From Xanthomonas hortorum pv. cynarae (GTDB taxonomy: Bacteria > Pseudomonadota > Gammaproteobacteria > Xanthomonadales > Xanthomonadaceae), in NCBI RefSeq assembly GCF_002939985.1, contig NZ_MDFM01000006.1:56404-120403 (forward strand): DNA of 64,000 nucleotides, written 5' to 3'. How positions within the stretch are numbered: the stretch's first letter is position 1; each line of letters opens with the position of its first letter. This document shows positions 55,304 to 64,000 of the stretch, in pieces. The position numbers were made by a program, and so were the translations under genes. Below the pieces are notes generated by a model that searched no databases, was not told the DNA's origin, and saw nothing but the letters and a program-made list of their open reading frames with translations.

Positions 55304-55954
55304 CTACTTCAACGCAAGCAACTCGCGCATGTCATCGACAATGGCCACCGCGCCGGAGGTCTGTACATCGAACCCACGCAGATAGCCGTAACGCACCATC
55401 GCCAACGGCATTGCAGCGGCATTTGCGGCGGCCGCATCGGTGGCCGAATCGCCCACCATCAGGCACTGCTGCTGGGTGTGCCGGAACTGGTTGGCCAGGT
55501 GCAGCAGCGGCGCTGGATCGGGCTTGCGCTGCGGCAGCGAATCGCCACCGAGCACCGTACTGAAATGCGCCGCGATGCCCAGATGCTCCAGCAGCGGCGC
55601 GATAAAGCGCGACGGCTTGTTGGTGCACAACGCCAGCGTGGCGCCTGCCTCGCGCAAGCCGGTCAATGCCTCGGCAACACCGGGATACACCTGCGGGTTG
55701 TGCAGCAGGCAGGCTTCGTAGTTCCGCATCATCACCGGCATTCCGGTATCGGCATCGTGCGTGCCGCCGGCTTCGCGCAACGCGGTGGCGAGCAGCACGT
55801 GCACCCCTTCGCCGATCCAGCTGCGGATCGTCGCCTCGCTGAACTGCTGCAGCCCAAGCTCCTGCAAGGTGGCGTTGAGTGCTTCGGCGATATTCGGTGC
55901 GCTGTCCACCAGCGTGCCATCCAGGTCGAAAATCACCAGCGGATACGGATACAT
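55304..55954 (-). CDS. gph: Phosphoglycolate phosphatase (HAD family)
   Basis: 216 residues. HAD motif I DLDGTLVDS near 10-18, motif II CTNKPS, motif III lysine in RKPDP, and motif IV GDSATD. It removes 2-phosphoglycolate formed during DNA repair. The ATG at 55954 gives the usual MxxxxLVIFDLDGTL start. Confidence 0.88.
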   Translation of the reverse strand: MYPYPLVIFDLDGTLVDSAPNIAEALNATLQELGLQQFSEATIRSWIGEGVHVLLATALREAGGTHDADTGMPVMMRNYEACLLHNPQVYPGVAEALTGLREAGATLALCTNKPSRFIAPLLEHLGIAAHFSTVLGGDSLPQRKPDPAPLLHLANQFRHTQQQCLMVGDSATDAAAANAAAMPLAMVRYGYLRGFDVQTSGAVAIVDDMRELLALK

Positions 55955-56115
55955 GCGGACTGCCTTGTGTGTGGGGGGCGAGGCGCAGTGTACGAAGTGC
56001 AGGATTCACAGCGTGTCACCGTGGAGCGATGGGGAGTGTGGATGCATGCGTCGATGCAGTCATTGCTGCATGCATCACGCCAACGCCGCAGCAGTGCAGG
56101 CACCGCGCATCGCAC

Positions 56116-57195
56116 TCACTGCGCCTGCGGCACCTCGCCGAACAACTCGCCCTGCACCGCGCCCTCTTCCGCATCGCTGAAACCACTCAAGCCCACACCG
56201 ACCAGGCGATAGCGCGTGTCGGCAGGCAACTCCACGCGCCGGGTCAGCGCCAATGCAATCTCGGCCAGTGCCTCAAGTGAGGCCGGTGGCTGCTCCGGCG
56301 TGTACGAGCGGGTCAGAATGCGAAAGTTCGAGGTCTTCAATTTCAGCACCACCGTGCGCCCGATACGCTCGGTGCGCCGCGTGGCGAGCCAGGTTTTTTC
56401 GGCCAGGCGCAGGATGTGCGGATCCAGCGCGTCCAGTGCGATATCTTCGCTGAAGGTGTCTTCCGAGGAGACCGACTGCACCTCCTGATCCGGCTCGACC
56501 GGACGCTCGTCGATGCCACGCGCGCGGCGATACAGGCTCTGTCCGAAACTACCGAAATGCGCCTGCAATTCTTCCAGGGGGCGCAGCCGCAGATCGCTGA
56601 CGGTGACAATCCCCAATGCGGCCAACTTGCCATCCATCACCTTGCCCACGCCGGGAATGCGATTGACCGGCAGCGGCAGCAGGAACGCATCCACACGACT
56701 GGGCGCGATGACGAACTGCCCGTCGGGCTTGCGCCAGTCCGAGGCGATCTTGGCCAGGAATTTGTTCGGCGCGATGCCGGCCGATGCGGTGAGCTGGGTT
56801 TCCTCGCGGATCTGGGTGCGGATCAGTTGCGCGATTTCGGTGGCCAGTTGCATGCCGGTCTTGGCTTGCGTGACATCCAGATAGGCTTCGTCCAGCGATA
56901 GCGGCTCGACCAGATCGGTGTGCCGATGAAAGATCTCGCGCACCTGCCGCGACACCGCCTTGTAACGCGCAAAATCCGGCGGCACGAACACCGCATCCGG
57001 GCATAGACGTTCGGCACGCATCGCCGGCATGGCCGAACGAATACCGAAGGTACGCGCCTCATACGAGGCCGCGCACACCACCGAGCGCGCACCGCGCCAG
57101 GCCACCACCACCGGCTTGCCGCGCAGCGATGGATCGTCACGTTGCTCCACGGACGCGTAGAACGCATCCATGTCCACGTGCACGATCTTGCGCAT
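56116..57195 (-). CDS. dinB: DNA polymerase IV (Y-family) DinB
   Basis: 359 residues. HVDMDAFYASVE (catalytic Asp8), the SLDEAYLD carboxylates near 101-108, SAGIAPNKFLAKIASD and the RIPGVGK helix-hairpin-helix are all present. Translesion polymerase. The C-terminal clamp-binding motif is probably QGELFGE. An in-frame TTG one codon earlier is possible. I saw no obvious LexA operator immediately upstream. Confidence 0.94.
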   Translation of the reverse strand: MRKIVHVDMDAFYASVEQRDDPSLRGKPVVVAWRGARSVVCAASYEARTFGIRSAMPAMRAERLCPDAVFVPPDFARYKAVSRQVREIFHRHTDLVEPLSLDEAYLDVTQAKTGMQLATEIAQLIRTQIREETQLTASAGIAPNKFLAKIASDWRKPDGQFVIAPSRVDAFLLPLPVNRIPGVGKVMDGKLAALGIVTVSDLRLRPLEELQAHFGSFGQSLYRRARGIDERPVEPDQEVQSVSSEDTFSEDIALDALDPHILRLAEKTWLATRRTERIGRTVVLKLKTSNFRILTRSYTPEQPPASLEALAEIALALTRRVELPADTRYRLVGVGLSGFSDAEEGAVQGELFGEVPQAQ

Positions 57196-57400
57196 CAAGC
57201 TGGCGTCTCTCCAAAAGCGTCAGCACATGATAAATCAGCCGCGTCTCACGCCTTGATCCGGCCTGCACAGACCGCTTGCCGCACCGCGCAACCGGTTGGA
57301 CACAGCACGCATGCGTACGGATAAAACGTTTGATTGAACCGCGCGCCCTCATGCACGCTTGCCGGCTTCGCCTTATCGCTTCTTGCAGGAAACGTTCGTC

Positions 57401-57916
57401 ATGACTCGTCAAAGTGCGTACTCGCGTGACCAATTGCTGGCCAGCGCGCGTGGGGAATTGTTCGGACCCGACAGTGCCCGCCTGCCCAACGACCCGATGC
57501 TGATGTTCGACCGCATCACCGAGATCAACGACACCGGCGGCGCACACGGCAAGGGCGTGATCCGCGCAGAACTCGATGTCCGCCCGGACCTGTGGTTCTT
57601 CGGCTGCCACTTCATCGGCGACCCGGTGATGCCCGGTTGCCTGGGCCTGGATGCGATGTGGCAGCTGACAGGCTTCTTCCTCACCTGGATCGGCGCGCCG
57701 GGCCGTGGCCGCGCGCTGGGTTGCGGCGAGGTCAAGTTCACCGGCCAGGTGCTGCCGAGCGCCACACTGGTGAGCTACGAGATCGATGTCAGCCGCGTGA
57801 TCAACCGCAAGCTGGTGATGGCGCAGACCGATGCGCGCATGCTGGTGGACGGGCGTGAGATCTACACTGCCAAAGACCTGCGCGTAGGCATGTTCACTTC
57901 TACGGAGAATTTCTGA
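57401..57916 (+). CDS. fabA: 3-hydroxydecanoyl-ACP dehydratase/isomerase FabA
   Basis: 171 residues, hot-dog fold. His70 in FFGCHF and Asp84 in GLDAMW match the E. coli catalytic positions. It introduces the cis double bond for unsaturated fatty acids. AGGA precedes the ATG at 57401; an earlier in-frame start is not needed. The last base of the stop is shared with fabB (TGATG). Confidence 0.96.
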   Translation: MTRQSAYSRDQLLASARGELFGPDSARLPNDPMLMFDRITEINDTGGAHGKGVIRAELDVRPDLWFFGCHFIGDPVMPGCLGLDAMWQLTGFFLTWIGAPGRGRALGCGEVKFTGQVLPSATLVSYEIDVSRVINRKLVMAQTDARMLVDGREIYTAKDLRVGMFTSTENF

Positions 57917-59124
57917 TGCGTCGTGTCGTCGTCACCGGAATGGGCATCAATTCGTGTCTGGGCAATGATCTGGACACCGTCTCCACTGCACTGCGCGAGA
58001 GCCGCTCGGGCATCACCGCGTTGCCCGATCACGCCGACGCCGGCCTGCGCAGCCAGGTGGGCGGCGCGGTGGCGCTGGATCTGGACAGCCTGATCGACCG
58101 CAAGCTCAAGCGCTTCATGGGCGATGCCTCGGCGTACGCGTATCTGGCGATGCGCGATGCAATCGCCGATGCCGGGCTGGACGCCGAACAGGTCAGCGCA
58201 CTGCGTACCGGCGTGATTGCCGGCTCCGGTGGCGGATCCAGCCAGTGGCAGGTGGAAACCGCCGATCTGCTGCGCAACCGTGGCGTGCGCAAGGTGGGCC
58301 CATACATGGTGCCGCGCACGATGTGTTCCGCAGTGTCTGCATCGTTGGCCACTGCGTTCAAGATTCGTGGCCTGAGCTACTCGCTGTCTGCCGCGTGCGC
58401 GACCTCGGCGCATTGCATTGGCGCGGCTGCGGATCTGATCCGGCATGGCGCGCAGGATGTGATGTTCGCCGGCGGCGGCGAAGAATTGCACTGGACCATG
58501 AGCGTGATGTTCGATGCGATGGGCGCGCTGTCCACCGGCTTCAACGACCGCCCGGCAGTGGCCTCGCGCCCGTACGATGCGCAACGCGATGGCTTTGTGA
58601 TTAGCAGCGGCGGCGGCATGCTGGTGCTGGAAGACTACGACCACGCCATCGCGCGCGGCGCACGCATCCATGCCGAACTGCTCGGCTATGGCGTGACCTC
58701 CGACGGCGCCGATATGGTTGCGCCCAGCGGCGAAGGTGCGGTGCGCTGCATGCACATGGCCATGCAAGGCCTCAGCCAGCCGATCGATTATCTCAACACC
58801 CACGGCACCTCCACCCCACTGGGCGATGTCACCGAACTGGGCGCGGTGCGCGAAGTGTTCGGCGACAACGTGCCACCGCTGTCCTCGACCAAGGCGCTGT
58901 CCGGCCATTCGTTGGGCGCGGCCAGCGTGCACGAGGCGATCTACAGCCTGCTGATGCTGCGCGATGGCTTCATGGCCGGCTCGGCGCATATCGATGAGCT
59001 CGACCCACGCGCCGAAGGCTTCCCGATCCTGCGTGAAACGCGTGAGGCAACCTTGAACACGGTGATGTCCAACAGCTTCGGCTTCGGCGGTACCAACGGG
59101 GCATTGGTGTTCGGCCGGGTGTGA
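57916..59124 (+). CDS. fabB: 3-oxoacyl-ACP synthase I FabB
   Basis: 402 residues, condensing enzyme. The active Cys161 lies in [10 protein letters not shown]; the histidines are in NTHGTSTP and [12 protein letters not shown]. It elongates the unsaturated intermediate made by FabA. Translationally coupled to fabA. Confidence 0.96.
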   Translation: MRRVVVTGMGINSCLGNDLDTVSTALRESRSGITALPDHADAGLRSQVGGAVALDLDSLIDRKLKRFMGDASAYAYLAMRDAIADAGLDAEQVSALRTGVIAGSGGGSSQWQVETADLLRNRGVRKVGPYMVPRTMCSAVSASLATAFKIRGLSYSLSAACATSAHCIGAAADLIRHGAQDVMFAGGGEELHWTMSVMFDAMGALSTGFNDRPAVASRPYDAQRDGFVISSGGGMLVLEDYDHAIARGARIHAELLGYGVTSDGADMVAPSGEGAVRCMHMAMQGLSQPIDYLNTHGTSTPLGDVTELGAVREVFGDNVPPLSSTKALSGHSLGAASVHEAIYSLLMLRDGFMAGSAHIDELDPRAEGFPILRETREATLNTVMSNSFGFGGTNGALVFGRV

Positions 59125-59401
59125 CGATTGATGGCGTGGCGGAAGCCGAACGGGAGCGCGTGACCTGTTCGGCATCTGCACGGCACGCATCGGCAAGCAG
59201 TCGGCGGCATGCCGGGCCGATACTTGCGCCAGTAGGCACGCTCGCTCTGCTCGGTCCAGGCACGGCCGCGATAATGCGCATCCCAATACGTATCGAGCGA
59301 GATCGCCGCGTCTTTGCTAGCCTGCAATTGCACGATGCCAACATCGCGACGGTCGCGCTCGGGTTGGCCCATGGTGCATGGCGAAGATGGAGGTAGCGAA
59401 G
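59125..59401. other. Intergenic region with a protein-like minus-strand segment
   Basis: No gene can be defended, but the minus strand from an ATG at 59372 reads VGIVQLQASKDAAISLDTYW followed by DAHYRGRAWTEQSERAYW, which looks more like real protein than chance. The frame then loses this character and runs into fabB without a stop before 58941. It may be the remnant of a small gene. Confidence 0.35.
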
Positions 59402-59857
59402 ATGGCTGACACAATCTCTCCGGTGAGATCGGAATTCGCAGCGCTTGAGCATGCCGACTGGGATAGCTTGTTTCATGGCCCATCGGTGGTTTACCTGCTG
59501 GCGCATGCGCGGCGGGAAGCGTTTTACATCGACGTGGCAAGTGGTCTGGGCGCAATCAGCGACACGCGCCGGCGCATCATCGTGCAGCAGGAAGCCAGCT
59601 TGCCCAGGGAGCGCGTGATGCCGCTGCTGCTGGTGTGGTTCGAGGCCTGCACCGATCTGGCAGCTGCCAAGGCCCGCGCCACGCAACTTCGCGCCTGGCC
59701 GCATGCCTGGCGGCGGCAGTTGGTGGAGACGCTCAACCCTGCCTGGATCGACCTGGATGCCTATGCCTTGGGATTTCCTGGCGCACTGGCACAGGTGGGC
59801 GAACGCCATGCCCAGTGCCGCGACTTGCAGCATCCTGAGGATGTAGAAGGCACCTGA
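59402..59857 (+). CDS. Divergent GIY-YIG-superfamily-like protein, probably catalytically altered
   Basis: 151 residues. The layout VVYLLAHARREAFYIDVASGLGAISDTRRRI ... LLLVWFEACTDLAAAKARATQLRAWPHAWRRQLVETLNPAWIDLDAYAL follows that of short UPF0213/YhbQ-like GIY-YIG proteins. But GIY reads VVY, YIG reads YID, and the position of the catalytic Glu in E-KQLKxW is replaced (ARATQLRAW). GGAGG at 59389 supports the ATG at 59402 over earlier ATGs. Likely a non-nuclease descendant. The assignment is by eye and should be treated as tentative. Confidence 0.6.
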   Translation: MADTISPVRSEFAALEHADWDSLFHGPSVVYLLAHARREAFYIDVASGLGAISDTRRRIIVQQEASLPRERVMPLLLVWFEACTDLAAAKARATQLRAWPHAWRRQLVETLNPAWIDLDAYALGFPGALAQVGERHAQCRDLQHPEDVEGT

Positions 59858-60027
59858 GCGAGCGGGTGCCTGGTCCTGCAGCACGATGGGACGCGCTCGA
59901 ACTCAAGGACACACGATGTCCAGTGCACTGCGTCCGCCAGACTTTTGCGCACGCCGATGCACCGCATCCGGATGCGCTGCGCCGCGCAGCTGACGACGCG
60001 TTGGCGAAACACCGTAAACGCCTGCGA

Positions 60028-62052
60028 TCAGCCCGCCATGCCGTTATGCCGCAGCAATGCATCGATGCTCGGCGCACGCCCACGGAAGGCGCGGAAGTTG
60101 TCGGCCGCACTACGACTGCCGCCACGCGACAACACTTCATGGCGGAAGCGCGCGCCGGTATCGGCGACCTGCTCGGGCGCTTCTTCGAAGGCGGCGTAGG
60201 CATCGGCGCTGAGCACTTCGGCCCATTTGTAGCTGTAGTAACCGGCCGCATACCCGCCCGCGAAGATGTGGCTGAACTGATGCGGGAAACGATTCCACGC
60301 CGGCGGGCGATTGACCGCTACTTCGTCGCGCACGCGCTCGATCAGTTGCAGCACACTGTCCTGCACCGGGTCGAAGCTGCTGTGCAGCTGCATGTCGAAC
60401 AACGCAAATTCCAGCTGGCGCACGGTGAACATGCCGCTCTGGAAATTGCGTGCGGCCAGCAGCCGATCGAACAGATTGCGTGGCAATGGTTCGCCGGTGC
60501 GCACATGCGCGGTCATCGCCTGCACGCGCTCCCATTCCCAGCAGAAGTTCTCCATGAACTGGCTCGGCAGTTCCACCGCATCCCATTCCACGCCGTTGAT
60601 GCCGGCCACACCCAGCTCGCCGATGCGCGTGAGCAACTGGTGCAGGCCGTGGCCCATTTCATGGAACAGCGTGGTGACTTCGCCATGCCGGAACGTGGCC
60701 GGCGTATCGCCACTACCGCGGCCGAAGTTGCACACCAGATACACCAGCGGTGTCTGCACGCCGTTGGCGGTGTCGCGGCGGTTGCGGCAATCGTCCATCC
60801 ACGCCCCGCCGCGCTTGCCTTCGCGTGCGTACAGATCAAGATAGAACTGCCCGACCAGCTCGCCCTGTGCATCTTCCAATCGATAGAAACGCACATCCTC
60901 ATGCCAGACCGGCGCGCTATCGGGCTTGACGGTGAGCCCATACAGGCTGTGGATGACATCGAACAGGCCGGCCAGCACCTTGGGCTCGGTGAAATACTGT
61001 TTCACTTCCTGCTCGGAGAAGCTGTAACGCGCCTGCTTGAGTTTTTCGCTGGCGTAGGCCAGGTCCCAGGCCTGCAGTTCGTCCAGGCCCAGCTCGTCGC
61101 GCGCAAAGGCTTCGAGCTCGGCACGATCGCGCTGCGCATACGGTTTGGCGCGCACCGCCAGATCACGCAGGAAGCCCATCACTTCATCCGGGCTTTGCGC
61201 CATCTTGGTGGCGACCGAATACTCCGCGTAGCTGGCAAATCCCAGCAGCTGCGCCAGCTCGGCGCGTAGCGCGAGAATCCGCTCGATATTGGCGCTGTTG
61301 TCCAGCGCAGCGTCGCCGAACTCGGAGGCGCGCTCGGCATTGGCGCGATACAGCCGCGCGCGCAGTTCGCGATTGTCCGCATCGGTTTGCACCGGCAGAT
61401 AGCAGGGCATCTGCAAGGTGAGTTTCCAGCCTGGCACGCCGTCTTTTTCGGCAGCAGCGCGTGCGGCGGCGATCACTTCGACCGGCAGGCCGGACAGCTC
61501 GCTTTCGTCTTCGCTCACGTACGACCATGCATCGGTGGCATCAAGCACGTTCTGCGAAAACTTGGCGGCCAACGCAGACAACTCTTCCTGCACTTGCGCA
61601 AAGCGCGCCTTGGACGCGTCATCCAGCTCGGCACCGCCGAGGCGGAAATCGCGCAGCGCGTTTTCCAGCACCTTGCGACGTGCCGCGTCGTAGTGCGCCG
61701 CTTCCGGTGATTCCGAAAGCGCTTTGTATTGCGCGTACAACGCCAGGTTCTGCGCAAGCGCGCTGCCGAAGCGGCTTAACTTGGGCAGATTGCTGTTGTA
61801 GGCCTCGCGCAGTTCCGGCGTGTTGACCACCGCCTGCAGATGGCCCACCTGCCCCCACGCGCGCCACAGCCGCTCGGTGGCATCGTCCAGCGGCACTACG
61901 AAGCTGTCCCAGCTGACCGGGCTGACCTGCTCGGCCGTTTTCACCGCGGCCTCGGCCTCGGCCAGCAGGCGATCGATTGCCGGGCCTACGTGTTCGGGGC
62001 GGATCGCATCGAAGGACGGCAGTCCGGACAGGTCGAGCAGCGGGTTGGTCAT
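60028..62052 (-). CDS. prlC: Oligopeptidase A (M3 metallopeptidase)
   Basis: 674 residues, soluble zinc peptidase that degrades peptides, including cleaved signal peptides. The zinc motif HEMGHGLHQ is near residue 463, with the third ligand Glu in the downstream NGVEWDAVELPSQFMEN segment. No signal peptide, so cytoplasmic. Length and N-terminus (MTNPLLDL) fit OpdA/PrlC. Confidence 0.94.
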   Translation of the reverse strand: MTNPLLDLSGLPSFDAIRPEHVGPAIDRLLAEAEAAVKTAEQVSPVSWDSFVVPLDDATERLWRAWGQVGHLQAVVNTPELREAYNSNLPKLSRFGSALAQNLALYAQYKALSESPEAAHYDAARRKVLENALRDFRLGGAELDDASKARFAQVQEELSALAAKFSQNVLDATDAWSYVSEDESELSGLPVEVIAAARAAAEKDGVPGWKLTLQMPCYLPVQTDADNRELRARLYRANAERASEFGDAALDNSANIERILALRAELAQLLGFASYAEYSVATKMAQSPDEVMGFLRDLAVRAKPYAQRDRAELEAFARDELGLDELQAWDLAYASEKLKQARYSFSEQEVKQYFTEPKVLAGLFDVIHSLYGLTVKPDSAPVWHEDVRFYRLEDAQGELVGQFYLDLYAREGKRGGAWMDDCRNRRDTANGVQTPLVYLVCNFGRGSGDTPATFRHGEVTTLFHEMGHGLHQLLTRIGELGVAGINGVEWDAVELPSQFMENFCWEWERVQAMTAHVRTGEPLPRNLFDRLLAARNFQSGMFTVRQLEFALFDMQLHSSFDPVQDSVLQLIERVRDEVAVNRPPAWNRFPHQFSHIFAGGYAAGYYSYKWAEVLSADAYAAFEEAPEQVADTGARFRHEVLSRGGSRSAADNFRAFRGRAPSIDALLRHNGMAG

Positions 62053-62167
62053 GGAGCGCTCCGGCGGTGGACTGGATGACGGGTGACTGGATCAAGAATC
62101 AACACGTGTGGCTAGCAAAACGTCGCGAGGCGCAGCAGTGTCGATGGCAGCTCCAAGGATATGGCGG

Positions 62168-63271
62168 TCATTCCAGCGCCGCACAAGGCAACGTGGGCAA
62201 GTCGCCGCCGTTGACTGCGATGGCAATGGCCGCATTGCTGTCGGTGACGTCGATGGTGTGCGCCACGTACCAGGCCGGGTCGTAATAGCTGTGCGCATAA
62301 CGCTCGCCGGCATCGCACAGGATGGTGACGATGGAGCCGGTACGGCCTGCCTCGCGCATGCGCTGGGCGGCCTGCAGCACACCGACGAAATTGGTGCCGG
62401 TGGAGCCGCCGACGCGGCGGCCGAGCGTGGCGCTGACGTGGCGCATCGCCGCCAGGCTCAAGGCGTCGGGCACCTTGATCATCATGTCCACGCAGCTGGC
62501 GATGAAGCTCGATTCCACCCGCGGGCGGCCGATGCCCTCGATACGCGAGCCGCCGGTGATGGCCAGCTCCTTGGGGCACTGCCCGTCCACCGCGCGGCAA
62601 TAGCCGTCGAAGAACACCGACACCTCCGGGTCCACGCACAGGATGCGGGTGGCGTGGCGCCGGTAGCGCACGTAACGGCCCAACGTGGCGCTGGTGCCGC
62701 CGGTGCCGGGGCTGCACACGATCCACTCGGGAATCGGGTGCGGTTCGTCGGCCAGCTGCTTGAAGATCGACTCGGCGATGTTGTTGTTGGCGCGCCAGTC
62801 GGTGGCGCGCTCGGCGTAGGTGAACTGGTCCATGAAGTGCCCGCCGGTCTCGCGGGCGAGCTGGTGCGAGGCGCTGTCCAGATCGCAGGCACGCTCCACC
62901 AGATGGCAGCGGCCGCCCTGGAATTGAATTGCGGCGATCTTTTCGGGCGAGGTCGAGGCCGGCATCACCGCGATGAAGGGCACACCCAGCAAACGTGCGA
63001 AATACGCTTCGGAAATCGCAGTCGAGCCACTGGAGGCCTCGATCACCGGCCGCCCCGCACGCAGCCAGCCGTTGGTCAGCGCGTACAGAAACAGCGAGCG
63101 CGCCAGCCGATGCTTGAGGCTGCCGGTGGGGTGGCTGGACTCGTCCTTGAAATACAGGTCGATGCCCGGATAGCCCGGCAGGTCCATCGGAATCAGGTGG
63201 GTGTCGGCCGAACGGTTGAAATCGGCTTCGATCTTCTGGATGGCGGCGGCCACCCACTGGCGCTGCGACAT
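62168..63271 (-). CDS. PLP-dependent cysteine-synthase-family protein
   Basis: 367 residues of the fold-type II PLP family. The cofactor lysine is in HPTGSLKHR, with the phosphate-binding [10 protein letters not shown] loop and the [12 protein letters not shown] glycine loop. It resembles the CysK-like proteins that start MSxRxWVxxAIxxIEADFxRSADTHL, which is why I use the ATG at 63271. An in-frame ATG at 63376 would add 35 residues. The substrate is not certain; O-acetylserine or another beta-substituted amino acid is plausible. Divergent from copL. Confidence 0.82.
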   Translation of the reverse strand: MSQRQWVAAAIQKIEADFNRSADTHLIPMDLPGYPGIDLYFKDESSHPTGSLKHRLARSLFLYALTNGWLRAGRPVIEASSGSTAISEAYFARLLGVPFIAVMPASTSPEKIAAIQFQGGRCHLVERACDLDSASHQLARETGGHFMDQFTYAERATDWRANNNIAESIFKQLADEPHPIPEWIVCSPGTGGTSATLGRYVRYRRHATRILCVDPEVSVFFDGYCRAVDGQCPKELAITGGSRIEGIGRPRVESSFIASCVDMMIKVPDALSLAAMRHVSATLGRRVGGSTGTNFVGVLQAAQRMREAGRTGSIVTILCDAGERYAHSYYDPAWYVAHTIDVTDSNAAIAIAVNGGDLPTLPCAALE

Positions 63272-63404
63272 GGCAGGACTGTGCGGCGAAGGAAGCCCCG
63301 ATTCTACCGCTGCAAGGCGCGCGGCCACGGCCGGCGGGTCATCGGGCGGACAGCTGGGAGCCGATGCTATGCTCATCGCACCTGTTTGCCTGCCCTGACC
63401 GCCT

Positions 63405-63806
63405 GTGCTGCGTTGCCTGCTCCGCCTGCTGCTGTGCCTGTGCCTGGTTGCCAATACGGCCACCGGCGCGTGGGCGTCGGTGGGTATGGCGATGCCGGCG
63501 ATGGCCTCGGGTGCGATGGCACCGGCTGCGTCAGCTGCGCAGGCTTCCATGCCGGCCGCAATGCCGTGCCATGCCGACATGCAGCCGACTGCCGCCGTGC
63601 CTACCCACGACAACGCCAAGCATGCGCACGCAGCCGATTGCTGCAAGCTGGGCAGCTGCGACTGCCTGCAGCACTGCAGCCTCGCCTTGCTGACCCTGCC
63701 TGCGGTGCCCGCAGGTCTGCTCGGTCACTCGGCGTTGCCGGCCAACCTGGCCGAAGGACGCAGCAGCCCGTTGCCCGAGCAACCGGTTCGACCTCCCATC
63801 GCCTGA
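63405..63806 (+). CDS. copL: Copper-responsive regulator/metal-binding protein CopL
   Basis: 133 residues from a GTG start. A hydrophobic signal-like N-terminus ([23 protein letters not shown]) is followed by a Met-, His- and Cys-rich middle ([27 protein letters not shown]) suited to binding copper. CopL lies directly upstream of copA in Xanthomonas and is needed for copper-induced copAB expression. It is 103 bases upstream of copA here. Confidence 0.85.
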   Translation: MLRCLLRLLLCLCLVANTATGAWASVGMAMPAMASGAMAPAASAAQASMPAAMPCHADMQPTAAVPTHDNAKHAHAADCCKLGSCDCLQHCSLALLTLPAVPAGLLGHSALPANLAEGRSSPLPEQPVRPPIA

Positions 63807-63909
63807 GCGCTGACGGCTTTTGCTGTCATCGGGCCCGCGTGCTTGCTGCGCGGGGTTTCTAAGCGATGCGATGCGTTCGCCTTCATCGGTGGGCTGCAGC
63901 GGAGATGTC

Positions 63910-64000
63910 ATGTCTTTCGATCCCAATTCTTTCGATCCACCCTCCAACGGCGGCCTGAGCCGACGCCGCTTCGTGCAGGGCATCGCCCTGGGCGGTGTTG
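63910..64000 (+). CDS. copA: Multicopper oxidase CopA, N-terminal end only
   Basis: The first 30 codons are in the window: MSFDPNSF..., then LSRRRFVQGIALGGV, a twin-arginine (Tat) signal with the RRRF core, as in periplasmic copper-resistance oxidase CopA. GGAG at 63901 precedes the ATG at 63910. The rest lies beyond the window, so the identification relies on the Tat signal and copL context. Confidence 0.8.
   Translation, partial: MSFDPNSFDPPSNGGLSRRRFVQGIALGGV

Overview
The window is a chromosome segment of a plant-associated Xanthomonas (high-GC gammaproteobacterium). This is inferred from xanA/xanB, from the rmlBACD - etfBA - wxc/wzm/wzt - metB order that in this genus marks the lipopolysaccharide (LPS) locus, from copL followed by the start of copA, and from dispersed intergenic hairpin repeats. 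No rRNA, tRNA, CRISPR array, prophage or complete insertion sequence was seen. I cannot name the species from sequence alone.

Layout. 1-4774: an intergenic repeat, an AlkB-type repair oxygenase, ETF-ubiquinone oxidoreductase, and a WbsX/RgpF two-domain glycan protein coupled to it. 4775-5940: an AT-rich island with a probably frameshifted small secreted-protein gene. 5941-13814: a 3-oxoacid CoA-transferase pair, xanA and xanB (sugar phosphates and GDP-mannose), and rmlBACD (dTDP-L-rhamnose). 14039-15729: etfB-etfA. 15730-16167: gene debris, including a broken mannose-1-phosphate guanylyltransferase fragment. 16168-21937: wxcK-wxcL-wxcM-wxcN-wxcO on the plus strand. 22121-34746: on the minus strand, metB, a glycosyltransferase, wzm, wzt, a WbdD-like methyltransferase/kinase/coiled-coil protein, two glycosyltransferases, a lipoprotein, gmd and rmd. 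34849-39504: cystathionine beta-synthase, a DUF465 protein, an OmpA-like/DUF4398 pair and pilU. 39505-39883: a cluster of structured repeats. 40026-64000: mostly housekeeping genes: maiA/fahA, rhlE, an M28 peptidase, two TonB-dependent receptors (one with an esterase and a possible Fur site), queD, a phasin, bioD, msrC, a TfoX-C protein, gph, dinB, fabA-fabB, a degenerate GIY-YIG-like protein, prlC, a PLP enzyme, copL and the start of copA.

How the LPS genes fit together. XanA/XanB supply GDP-mannose, and Gmd/Rmd convert it to GDP-D-rhamnose for the O-chain backbone. RmlA/RmlB make dTDP-4-keto-6-deoxyglucose. RmlC/RmlD turn that into dTDP-L-rhamnose, and the WxcM isomerase, WxcK aminotransferase and WxcM acetyltransferase turn it into a dTDP-3-acetamido-3,6-dideoxyhexose. 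The backbone is built by cytoplasmic glycosyltransferases, probably capped and length-limited by the WbdD-like protein, and exported by Wzm/Wzt. WxcL (GtrB-like), WxcN (GtrA-like) and WxcO (GT-C-like) look like a three-component module that adds the amino-sugar branch on the periplasmic side. This last point is inference from architecture. It and the WbdD-like capper are the most interesting parts of the window.
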